DNA from: Apodospora peruviana
Taxonomy: Eukaryota > Ascomycota > Sordariomycetes > Sordariales > Lasiosphaeriaceae
Direction: 5' to 3'
DNA length: 64,000 nucleotides
NCBI GenBank assembly: GCA_033439685.1
Contig: JAUEDM010000008.1
Location: 1,798,001 to 1,862,000 of the forward strand
Positions 31,322 to 40,670 of the stretch are shown here, piece by piece (the first letter of the stretch is position 1; every line of letters begins with the position of its first letter). Under the pieces are notes generated by a model. It searched no databases, had not been told where the DNA came from, and was given only the letters and a program-made list of their open reading frames with translations. Both the position numbers and the translations under genes were made by a program.

Positions 31322-33589
31322 TCTTGCGTGTTGTCGAGTGATGACTCGAGGTCGTAGTGAAACAGAATGTTACGATTATCGCGACATGGCCACACTGCAA
31401 ACAAACAAACAGAAACCTTGCTCCTCCACCTCAACCCAGTCAACCGGTGCTGTGGAAACTGACAACTGAAGTGCGTTGAAGATCGGTGGATATCCTGAAT
31501 CTTGGGATCTCAAATCTGAAGCGAATGTAAAGCTGCAAGTCAGCCGAAAAGAATGGAGGCCGTGGAGAGAAAGAGTGGAAGAGAGGCAAAGCACAAAGCA
31601 CAAAGCACCGGACGACGGGAGCGGATGGGGGCCCCGAGTTGATCATAAACGAATCAAGACAGAACGACCAGGAAGACGGTGTTACGGTCGCCGATCATTA
31701 CGGATACCGTGAGGCTTTCCACCTCTCTGCCTCTCTGCGGACCAAGCTCGCAACCCGGCACAGTGGAAGAAGCAACAAGGACAGCACCTTCCAGGTCGGA
31801 GCTTTGAAATTGCAGCAGCTGCAAGGCCGAACCCCAAGCAGGGAAGGCGTCAGGAACGGGCCGATGATCATTGCCCGAAGCAAGGATCACAACGGTCGAC
31901 CGCCAAGGCCCTTGGATGCAGGTACAAGGGCAACACAAGTGAACCACGGACCAAGACAGCTTCGTGTTGTGGAGTAGGTAACAACCCTGCAACAACGGCA
32001 GTCACCCGCCCCAGCCGTTGCCGGTTTCGCGGTGCACAGGGTCTCATCAGAGGTGCAGCCTCAGGTGCTACATATGTACGGAGTAAAATGGTGCGCTAAA
32101 ATGTGCACTAAAAGCGCGGGTGTGGGATGCGCTCCGCGACCTACTTCCAAGTTTCTTCAATCTTCGCGGGGCGGCGCCTCGGCGTTTTGACAGTCAGCCA
32201 CGCAGCAGCCACGCAGCTGCCACTGCCTGTCTCAAACCTTGTTCGCTCCCCCGGTTCCGTCCCTGGCCCAGGCTTGCCAGGCTACTGTTTCAGGAAAGCT
32301 TGAGTGCCGATCTCTAATTTGAAGAGACTGTCTCAATGTCACCTTTCCCCGCCCCCACGCCATTCCGCCGAATCGCAATTTTGCTGAGGATTTCGCTGGG
32401 ACAGGTCGCGGCTTCGGAAAGCATTTCGGGAATTCTCTGCGCTCTCGATGTCTGGCCGCTGTTCGCTATCAAAAACTGTCAAGAAAGGATTGATTGCACG
32501 TCAGGATGATGGACTTTGAAGTTCTGGTCACGGACTGTTTTCGACATGGACGAACGGGCTGATGCTGCCGCTGCAGGTGAAACTCGTCCGTCTCTCGGTG
32601 GTGATGGCGCCGGCCTACCGGCACTTGGTAAAGTCGGACTGCCAATGACCTTTCTGCACCACGCGCTCAATGTTACGGCGGCAAAGACTTGATCTGACCA
32701 GAATAACGCCAGTATATTTATATGTATGTGATGCAGGAGATCGTCGAAATACGCCCCAGGTGGAGGGGAGACGAGTCTTCCAGCCATAATCAAGGCTGTT
32801 ATAAGAGATCACGATTGATATTCCGGACAACCACGAGGTCCTTGAACTCGCAGATGGGACTCGAAGAGTACGGATAAACCATTGGCACCGTGACACGGCT
32901 GGATACGCCTCACAAGATGTCTTTCCGATAAATGTGGGTGAGCACTGAGCAGCCAGGATCCTGGTTACCTACATAAGGTAATACGCAGACAAACCATGAC
33001 AGGAAGCGGTGTGCCTGCCTGTCAGCAAGGATCGATGTTTGTCCTCCGCAGTGCTTGCAATTCTTGACCCCTGAGCCAAGAAATCTGCATTGGTTAATAA
33101 ATACGATGCATGCCCCCTTGCCTATTTTCCTTGATTCAGCTCACCAACATAGGTTGGGAGGGTCTTGCGAAGTGCGCCTCCTTCCGACCTTCATGGACGA
33201 GGGGAGTCTTCCGAGAGGAGGAAAAAGAAAAGTTGGGTTCGATTGCTGACTGCGAGCTTTTACAATGCTCCTTATCAACATCCGTGAGAAGAAACTCGGA
33301 AAGGATTCCGCAATAAAACCTGGATGATAAACACTCGGCTCTCGCTATCAGTCTGGTTTCTCCGAATGGTTCATGGATTTGTTTGGGACACCCCTACAGA
33401 CCTGCAGACAACTGGGGGCTTCAATCCTGAGCATCTCATTCCAAAAGCGTTTCCACGGAGCGCCTCATGAATAGTATTAACTGAAGCCATAGCCAAGAGA
33501 GGTCTCCAACCTAATCCGTACTCATGATACTGAAACGTCTCGTCTCGTTTACCAAAAGCATTCGAGCTACGACCAGATACCACGTGTAA
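31322..33589. other. Intergenic
   Basis: About 2.3 kb. The left part may hold the promoter and an unmodelled first exon of the Ser/Thr/Gly-rich protein. Elsewhere only short overlapping frames occur (for example 31639-31977 and 32479-32793), with no domain. No RNA gene or transposon was recognised. Confidence 0.45.
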
Positions 33590-34233
33590 TCAATAAGCAC
33601 CCCCAGGAAAAGGCCTCCCATACCTTCTCTTATCAAGACTACCAGGTTGCTCCAACAGACAGTCCAAGTACATGACCCGCTTATCCTCAGTCAACACCCT
33701 CAAATCAAATCCGTCCTGTCCAGCATCGATCGTGTATCCATTCACACTCAGGTACCTCGTCATATCCTCATACCATCCCCTTTTGGGACACCAGACCTTC
33801 TTTCTCTCCGTCTTTCTCGCCCAGCGACAGCTCCAGCTCCTTCTCCACCACCTCTCCCTCCCCCCATGAACGAAAAGCATCGCACCCCGCAGGTCTTGCA
33901 GAACAAGAGATGTATGTTCTTTTCGAAGCACTGATAATCCCCTAGGCTCTCTAGAGGATCGAGCAGCGAGACGAGCAGGAAGTCGTCCGGTGGCGAGACG
34001 AGGCGGATGTGCATGATGGCCGCTTTCTGGCAGGTCGTGCAGTTGTACCGGTAGATCCACTGGCGGAGTTTGCCGTCCTCCGCTCTGAGGGCCTTGGGAT
34101 CGGGCGGGTTGTGAGGCATCGTGAGTTATACGATGTACTTGACGGCGCCGCAATGGTAAGAGCCGGTGTAAGGTCGACGCTGGGCTGCTTCTGCTGGAAG
34201 TGATGTTGATGCAGCGGTTGCCTGTTCAGCCAT
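33590..34233 (-). pseudogene. Decayed GFA-family (glutathione-dependent formaldehyde-activating enzyme-like) gene
   Basis: GFA proteins are small zinc enzymes or binding proteins of the Mss4-like fold with two CxC/CxxC-type zinc sites. Here an ATG at 34233 opens a recognisable N terminus (RRPYTGS, then HCGAVKYIV) that stops at a TAA at 34126-34128. The reading frame resumes directly after it with MPHNPPDPKAL, NCTTCQKAAIMHIRL and CKTCGVRCFSFMG. The C-terminal third (KVWCPKRGWYEDM, YLSVNGYTIDAGQ, ending GRPFPGGAY) is in another frame, and an intermediate GEKDGEK-like stretch is in the third, implying two small indels near 33790-33865. The first zinc Cys of the usual CxC is a Tyr (codon 34156-34158). 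Stop codon, frameshifts and a lost ligand together argue for a pseudogene rather than a sequencing error. Confidence 0.78.
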
Positions 34234-34662
34234 TATTTGTACTGGATGTAGGAGCAGGTGGGGGAGCCGGCTTGGTGTTGAGTCTGGCAGTGGTGCCGGG
34301 GAGGTAGGTGATGGGTGATTGAGTATTGTCTATGTCACGAACGAGATGAAGTATAACTTCGATCGTATCGACTTTATGGGGAACTCGGGTAGCATAGGAA
34401 CGAATCGACGCGGGGTTAATGTGCTGCTTGAGCGACTGTCAGGTAGTTAAGGTAACTACGATGTACGTCACGCCCTGAAGGTCTGTATGTAATGCGGAGA
34501 GATATTCCGCCGGCGAGAACAAACCACTCGTTCCCAAGGCATTGGCCTGCTGTCAGGAATTAATACTCGAATTCGAAGCGTCGGTTGTATGTCTTTCTTT
34601 TACTTATAACAGAAAAGTGTATGTACATCTTTGACCCGCAAGACACAATGTAACAGACAAAA

Positions 34663-36787
34663 TTATTGGCGCAGATGCCTTGTCGTCTCCTGCGGGTCGA
34701 GCTCAGAGAACCCGTGGCTGGCGGGCATCTCAACAGTCTCCCAAGCTCCCATCTCCTCAGGTTGCCCTTGATTCAAGTATACAACGGACTGGGCTTTACT
34801 CTCGTCCTGCGACGAATCTGAATCCCGCGCGCTCCCAGCTGCTTTGTTGGCCGCCCTCCCCCGTTTTCTGAGCAAGAAGATAGCAATGTTAACGAGTATA
34901 AGAAAGGCAAGGCCACCGATAACGCCGCCAACGATAGCCCCAACTGGCATCGGCGATCCAGTCGGGGATGGCTCGGAGGTTGGCGTTGAAGAGGTCGGGA
35001 ACGGCTCGCCACCACCACCGCCCGAGGACGACGGGTTTGAGGAATCCGACGGGGCTGCCTTCTGGTTGAAGAGGTTCCCAACCTCGTTACTCGACCATTG
35101 CACCGAGGCTAGTCCGTCTTGCGCGTACCAGTCCCTCACAACTGCTGGTGACTCGTACGCCGCAGCGTCGGCATCGTATCGGTCGCGCCACGCCATGTCG
35201 GAGAGGTCGAACACGCCTAGCCCATTTTTCCATGGATCTGGGTCGAGGAGCGAGTCCGGGTACGGGAGGTATCCGTCACATCCGCCCACCGAAAGCATCT
35301 GGCGGCGACCAACGAGGGCACAGGACAACCCGGAGCGACGGGCATTTGACCCGGGTCCTTGAAAGAAGACGAACCCGGGAAGGGAGAGCACGTAGACCTC
35401 GTCAGATGACTCGCGATTCTCAACCTCAGCACCACCATACATGAAACTAATCAGGTTGAACAAGTTTAGTCAGATGAGACGGAATGGCAGGGGGGAAGAA
35501 GCAGGACGAAAGAAGCAGGAAGAAAGAAGCAGGAAGAAAGAAGCAGGAAGAAAGAAGCAGGAGGAAGTAGACATACATCTCGTAAGTGTTGTTCGGGCCC
35601 TGAACACCGACGGTGCAGAAGTCTCTCCGTCGGGTCGGTCGAGCGCCCGTCGTGGGCTGAGAGTACCATTTCTTGCCTGAGTTAATTACGGTCAGTTTTC
35701 ACACGTGCAGAATAAGTATCGAGACACTCGCCCGGGGTAAGTAATTATCGAGGGGGGAGCCGACATACTGGACGGATCATACAACGTCAGATTATTGAAG
35801 TCCACATCAACCCACAGTCTGTCTGCTCTCGCCTCCGCCACACGCGAGGTCCATCCCCCCAGAAAGAGCAAAAGCCCGCTTGGCCCAAAGGGCACAAAAT
35901 CCGCCGCCCCGGACACCCGCGTGCCATACGGCCCCAGCCCAATGCTCGACGAGTTGGTCAGCTCGCCGCTCGTCATGTTGAAGGCTATCACCCCCGGCAG
36001 CGCGAGCTGCGTAGAACCCACCACGCTCGTGTCGGTCTGCTTGTTGGCGAGCCCGCTCACGTAGTAGCCAACGTCTCTGCTCTGCGCCCACGCGCCACTG
36101 ACGGACCGCGTGAACTGGCTCAACGCGACGACAGCGCTCCCGCGCGGCGCCTCCTCGGCCCACGATCCGCCACCCGCCCCATCGGCAGTAAACTTCCAGA
36201 TCGACGAGGGCGGTGGCTGGCCGAACATGTAAGTCACGCCGTTCAACGTGTAGAAGCCCATCCCGGAGGGGTCGCGCCAGAGCGCTGGCCGGTTGAGCAC
36301 CGGGGCCGCAGCCGGCTTGGCGATCTCCCTGATGGTAACTGAGCTGTTGGTCCACGACTCTTTGAGGGAGATGGATAGGGTGCCGTTCACTTAGTTGGCC
36401 GAGTAAACCGGGCAACTGTAAGCTTTCTGGCATGGCATCGGTATAGGGTAGGTAGTACGTACTGGCATACGAAGGAGCCCCCATCCCGTTGTTCCCGTCG
36501 TAGAGCTGTGATACCTCGCCGCCATCGATATAGAGGTAATCTCCGATCACAATAACTTCAACTGTTAGAAGATGTTGGGCAGGCGCGTGTGTAGTCGATA
36601 ACATACCCGTGGGCCATACGTGCCGTAGGAAATCGTCTGTCGGGGGAGCGTCGTTGCGCTTCGAAAGGAAGTTGTGGTCAGGGATCGTGTCATGGTCATC
36701 GACAGCTTGAACTACTAGCGATACTGGCATGAAGAATACGACAGCCAGCAACGTGAAAGTGACGAGCCAAGGTCTTGTTCTTGCCAT
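34663..36787 (-). CDS. Secretory-pathway kelch/beta-propeller protein with C-terminal membrane anchor
   Basis: Five exons (36607-36787, 36463-36561, 35769-36389, 35577-35676, 34663-35446) sum to 594 residues with all junctions in frame; introns are 45, 73, 92 and 130 nt. A signal peptide covers about residues 1-28. The luminal part has kelch-type features: IGDYLYIDGGE, then SLKESWTNSSV, then TYEIFMYGGAEV, whose last blade is split by the fourth intron. A Ser/Pro/Gly-rich stalk is followed by one transmembrane helix (AIVGGVIGGLAFLILVNIAI) and a basic then acidic cytoplasmic tail. This architecture is common in filamentous fungi, usually of unknown function, and is placed at the cell surface. 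Asn-x-Ser/Thr sites are frequent, as expected for a glycoprotein. Confidence 0.87.
35501..35570. repeat. 14-bp tandem repeat inside a kelch-gene intron
   Basis: Five copies of a purine-rich 14-bp unit (GCAGGAAGAAAGAA and close variants) lie within the fourth intron of the kelch gene (35447-35576). On the transcribed strand they form a polypyrimidine tract. Confidence 0.85.
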
Positions 36788-37071
36788 GCTTTTCGCGCTT
36801 GGGACCCTGTGCGCTGCCAGGAAGCTTGCGGAATATTTGCAGAAGGGACTTCCGACGTACATCAATGTCAGAAAGGTCAAAAGCAATTAAAAACAACCCA
36901 AGACGGGCAACACTCACATGATGGAGTAGAGGCCCAACCCGACAGAATGGTTCATGTTTCCGAGCTGACATCGAGTCCGAGAAAGTGTAACCAGCAATCC
37001 AACAGCCACTGGCTGCAGGGCCCAATCGTCGACCAAACTGGGCCCAAATCCGTAGCCGCTGGGCAGACAGA

Positions 37072-37091
37072 CCCCCCCCCCCCCCCCCCCC
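37072..37091. repeat. Poly-C tract (20 bases)
   Basis: Uninterrupted run of 20 C. The opposite strand has 20 G and could form a G-quadruplex. Exact length is uncertain because such runs are prone to sequencing error. Confidence 0.9.
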
Positions 37092-37717
37092 GAACTGGTT
37101 GGTTGTCATGCCGCCGCCTTTTAAATCAGCGCCTAGATTAGGCATAGCAAGGCACCTCTGTTATTATATGCTTAAAAGTTTGTGTGACAGATGCACATCG
37201 GTTTCAACTTCATACTTACATTCTGATAGGCCACTGAAAGGGGTGTTATCGCGATACTATTCCTAAAAAAAACTATAGCCTCTTTTCAGCCCCAAATATA
37301 TGGCTCCTGGACTCGGAAGATGCTGCTGGCGTTTATACATCCAAGAATAGACTGGATATGGACAGTGGACCATGGCCCCTGGAGAGAGGGAGGGTCAGCG
37401 GTGAAAACAATGAGTGCACGCTTTTCATCAAGTCGCTTGTTGGGACTTGAACTTTATGAAAGACCAATTATAGTAACCCAGATTTAAAAGACTTACATGA
37501 TGAATTCATCTGAACTACCGACACAAGTCTAGTGGGTGTCAAATTCGTAGTCGCGGTCACAATTATTATCGGAGGTCTACGGGTCAAGGTAGTCTACAGC
37601 AAACTCCACAGGAAACCGCCCTGCAGTCCATCGGAAAAGCGAATCTAGATACTCCCATGGAGCAAGTTCTGAACATACATGAGCGTACTCTGCGTGATCC
37701 TCTCCATGAATCCGTCA

Positions 37718-37743
37718 GGGGGGGGGGGGGGGGGGGGGGGGGG
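37718..37743. repeat. Poly-G tract (26 bases)
   Basis: Uninterrupted run of 26 G about 630 bases from the poly-C tract and in opposite base orientation. Flanks of the two tracts are not inverted copies of each other. Exact length is uncertain. Confidence 0.9.
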
Positions 37744-38134
37744 TGATATCCTTCTGGCACGGTCGGTGGGCGGTTGCTCCATTTCAATTTCTCGAGGGGA
37801 AACATGTCCTCATGGCGGACGACATAGCTGCTCGTTGCGAAATGCATCCGTGGCAATTTTGGTGGCGCGCACGGCAGGGAGCGCGAGGTCGTAATGGCGC
37901 AGATGCTCAAGGTGCGATGACGGGATGCAGTCAGCTTGACCAAAGTAGATTGCGTAGAGACGCTTGCATGTGGTGATGGTGGAAAACACGTCCGGCACTG
38001 TCACATCGCCGCTGGAGTACTGGCTCATACAAGACCCTCTTGATATAGGACATGAGCTAACAGACAGCCATCTCCACAACCCAGCAAGCCAGCTACGACA
38101 GATGTCCACATCTGTAAAAAAAAGAAGAAAAAAG

Positions 38135-38233
38135 TCTTCCGGAGTATAGTGGTCAGTCAGTATTTGAGCTTGTCACCGCCCCCCAAAGGTCCGCCTGTCG
38201 CTCGGGACACGGGTTCAATTCCCGGCCGGAGAG
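38135..38233 (+). tRNA. tRNA-Asp(GTC)-like sequence with intron, probably a pseudogene
   Basis: The sequence follows a fungal tRNA-Asp. It has a D-arm (GTATAGTGG), an anticodon GTC at 38172-38174, a T-arm (GGTTCAATTCC) and a 3' acceptor strand CCGGAGA, followed by a T-run that could end Pol III transcription (38243-38249). The anticodon stem pairs only if a 23-nt insert (38176-38198) is removed; it lies just 3' of base 37, where tRNA introns occur. Defects are an extra T in the 5' acceptor strand, a missing T8, a four-base GTCA duplication that enlarges the D-loop, and an A-G mismatch at the base of the T stem. These suggest a relic rather than a working tRNA. Confidence 0.6.
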
Positions 38234-39380
38234 AAACCATTATTTTTTTGTTTAATTTTGTCTGTTCCTCGATAACCCATTGCCTGCCTCCGTCCACCGG
38301 GCCGGGCTGTGTTCCGTGGATGCTCGGACCTGGACCGGGAATCCCCGCCTCGCCCTCCTGAGGGGCCTCGATTCGCTTTTAAAGTCTCATGGTCGAAGGA
38401 AAATCTATAAAGTCTTCAAATGTTGATGCAATGGGCACCTTGCTCATTATCCAATGAGATGGATTAAGGGGAAGCACTCTTGAAAAGAAGTTTTTGTACT
38501 GGAGCCCGGGGTTTCTCATCAGCGCCTCCCCGCTCCAAATACAGCGACTGCCCCTGTCGGCCCTGCTTCTGTCAGCAGCACCAATGAAGATGGCGGTTAC
38601 CCCTGAGCCGTTCATCCCATTACATTACCATTACGTATTTAGCCACAATGTTCTCACCGTGTTTGCAATGGAAGGCACAAGCTGACTTCTAATGACTCGA
38701 ACGACTCAAGAAAATAAAGCCTGGAACAAGGTGGACCTTTCCGTCAGACCAGACTCACAGCCCGAGTCGCGGGAGTTCCCGCCGCGGAGATGTTCCAGCG
38801 CGCTGGGATACCGCTGCGGTATGGGACGACAGCAGCACGCTCACTCCCGCGCCTGGCCGGCTGTACCTGATTTATTATCAATTATGAGCTGACCCAAACA
38901 CCTCAGGTGAGCACGTACGATTGCGGCTCTCCGTTGCGACGACGAAGAGGGAAAGAAAACTTGAACGCACAATCCTTTGCAGGCGGCCGAAACGAACCAA
39001 TGGCATTTTTCCGATTACTGGTCGCTGTCCCCGGAGATGCACGTTTTCTGGACCGGCGATCCCAAAACAAGCCACTCCATGCCAGATCGTCATCCCACCC
39101 TTCCACCCCTTACCCCTTATCATGCTCTAGAGTCTGGACATACCACAACACAATGTTGGGCATGGTTGCCATGCGTCGCAAGGTAGGATCCGCTGGGGTA
39201 AATGCGTCTTTTTCTCATGGATGTCAATATGTGGTACACATTGCGCCGAGTATTTAAATATATGTCGGTCGCCCGACTCCATCGACGGACCTGTGCTAGA
39301 TCACTAAACTCATTAAAAGTCGACGTCAAGCCTTCACTACTCCCCTCAACTTCATACCTATCTCACACGAGCTTCACATC
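38234..39380. promoter_or_regulatory. Intergenic and flavohaemoglobin promoter
   Basis: No gene is convincing. A TATA-like TATTTAAA at 39251-39258 lies 130 bases before the flavohaemoglobin ATG and is a reasonable core promoter. Confidence 0.45.
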
Positions 39381-40670
39381 ATGGCTCCAAGCCTCACCAA
39401 CGAGCAGATCGCCGTCGTCAAGTCGACGGCGCCAGTTCTCAAGGAGCATGGCAACACCATCACCACCGTCTTCTACGACAACTTAATCAACGAAAACCCG
39501 GCGCTGAACAACATGTTCAGCACCACAAGCAAGACGACGGGCCGCCAGCCGCGCGCCCTCGCCAATGCGGTCCTCGCATACGCCACCTACATCGACGACC
39601 TCCCGAAGCTGGCACACGCGGTCCAGCGGATCGCGCACAAGCACGTCTCGCTGCAAGTCACACCGGAGCAGTACGACATTGTCGGCAAGTACCTGATCCA
39701 GGCGATCGGGCAAGTGCTCGGCGACGCGGCCACCCCGGAAATCGTCGACGCCTGGACGGCGGCGTACGGCGTGCTCGCCAACGTCTTCATCTCGACCGAG
39801 GGGCAGATGTACAAGGACAACGCGGCCGAGAACTGGATCGGCTGGCGCAAGTTCCGCATCCTGCGCAAGGTGGCCGAGAGCAGCTCGGTGACGAGCTTCT
39901 ACCTCGCCCCCAGCGACGGCGTTACCCCGCTGCCCAAGTTCATGCCGGGCCAGTACGTTAGCGTGCAGGTGTCCGTGCCGCAGCTCGGCTACCTGCAGAG
40001 CCGGCAGTACAGCCTGAGCGAGGCGCCGCAGGAGAAGGGCGAGTACTACCGCATCAGCGTCAAGCAGGAGCTCGGGGAGGCCGTAGGCATGCCGGGAATC
40101 ATCTCCAACATGCTCCACGACGACTTCAAGGTGGGCGACGAGGTCGAGGTGTCGCACCCGCAGGGCGAGTTCTTTGTCAACCCCGAGGACCCGAGCACCG
40201 AAGGTGTGCCGGCGGTGCTGATCTCGGTTGGTGTGGGCGCCACCCCGCTCATGTCCATGCTGGAGAGCCTGACCGTGTCGGAGGAGGAGGGAACCAAGAA
40301 GGCACCGGTAAGCAGGAGGCCGGTGTCCTGGATCCACGCGTCCCGGTCAAGCAAGTCCAAGCCATTCGGCGACGCGGTGAGGCGCCTCTGCCGGGAGAAC
40401 AAGAACGTCACGGCCCACGTCTTCTTGCGCGCCATTGGCCCCGAGGACCGCGTTGGTGAAGATTACGACTCGGGAGACATGCGACTCGACCTCGGCAAGC
40501 TGGACAAGGACCGCGACCTGCATCTCGGAGACCAAAGATCCGAGTACTACATCTGCGGGCCGGAGGCGTTCATGGTCGAGATAAGACGCGCCTTGGTTGC
40601 TCTGGGGGTCGACAAGGCCAGGATACATCTGGAACTATTTGCGACGGGCGACGTCAGCGATGATGTCTAG
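39381..40670 (+). CDS. Flavohaemoglobin (nitric oxide dioxygenase)
   Basis: Converts nitric oxide to nitrate using O2 and NAD(P)H; fungal members protect against host- or self-made NO. Single exon of 429 residues. The globin domain (about 1-145) has the B10 Tyr in TTVFYDNL (residue 32), the proximal His in HKHVSLQV (about His88) and a C-terminal globin helix ending near QMYKDNAAE. A ferredoxin-reductase-type FAD domain follows with RQYSLS, then an NAD domain with SVGVGATPLMSML and YYICGPEAFM. All cofactor motifs are present. There is no targeting signal, so the protein is probably cytosolic. It stands alone between two large spacers. Confidence 0.96.
   Translation: MAPSLTNEQIAVVKSTAPVLKEHGNTITTVFYDNLINENPALNNMFSTTSKTTGRQPRALANAVLAYATYIDDLPKLAHAVQRIAHKHVSLQVTPEQYDIVGKYLIQAIGQVLGDAATPEIVDAWTAAYGVLANVFISTEGQMYKDNAAENWIGWRKFRILRKVAESSSVTSFYLAPSDGVTPLPKFMPGQYVSVQVSVPQLGYLQSRQYSLSEAPQEKGEYYRISVKQELGEAVGMPGIISNMLHDDFKVGDEVEVSHPQGEFFVNPEDPSTEGVPAVLISVGVGATPLMSMLESLTVSEEEGTKKAPVSRRPVSWIHASRSSKSKPFGDAVRRLCRENKNVTAHVFLRAIGPEDRVGEDYDSGDMRLDLGKLDKDRDLHLGDQRSEYYICGPEAFMVEIRRALVALGVDKARIHLELFATGDVSDDV

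Larger units (their letters stand above)
36788..38134. other. Intergenic with long homopolymer tracts
   Basis: Presumed promoter of the kelch gene, then AT-rich spacer. It holds a run of 20 C and a run of 26 G, listed separately. A minus-strand frame at 37810-38109 has a faint fungal F-box-like flavour (VFSTITTCKRLYAIY), but it is not convincing enough to call a gene. Confidence 0.45.

Noticed and set aside
33785..33865. An intron instead of indels in the GFA-family gene
   Set aside because: The only GT-AG options have poor sites and do not restore the frame, and an upstream in-frame stop remains anyway.
35577..35676. Suspected frameshift in the fourth kelch exon
   Set aside because: Rechecking the bases showed two that I had skipped; all five exons join in frame to 594 codons.
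37810..38109. Minus-strand frame with a faint F-box-protein flavour
   Set aside because: Only one short segment is suggestive, there is no supporting splice structure, and the region is otherwise repeat-rich spacer.
39483..40337. 284-codon minus-strand frame opposite the flavohaemoglobin
   Set aside because: Low-complexity composition and no motif, while the plus strand is an intact flavohaemoglobin.
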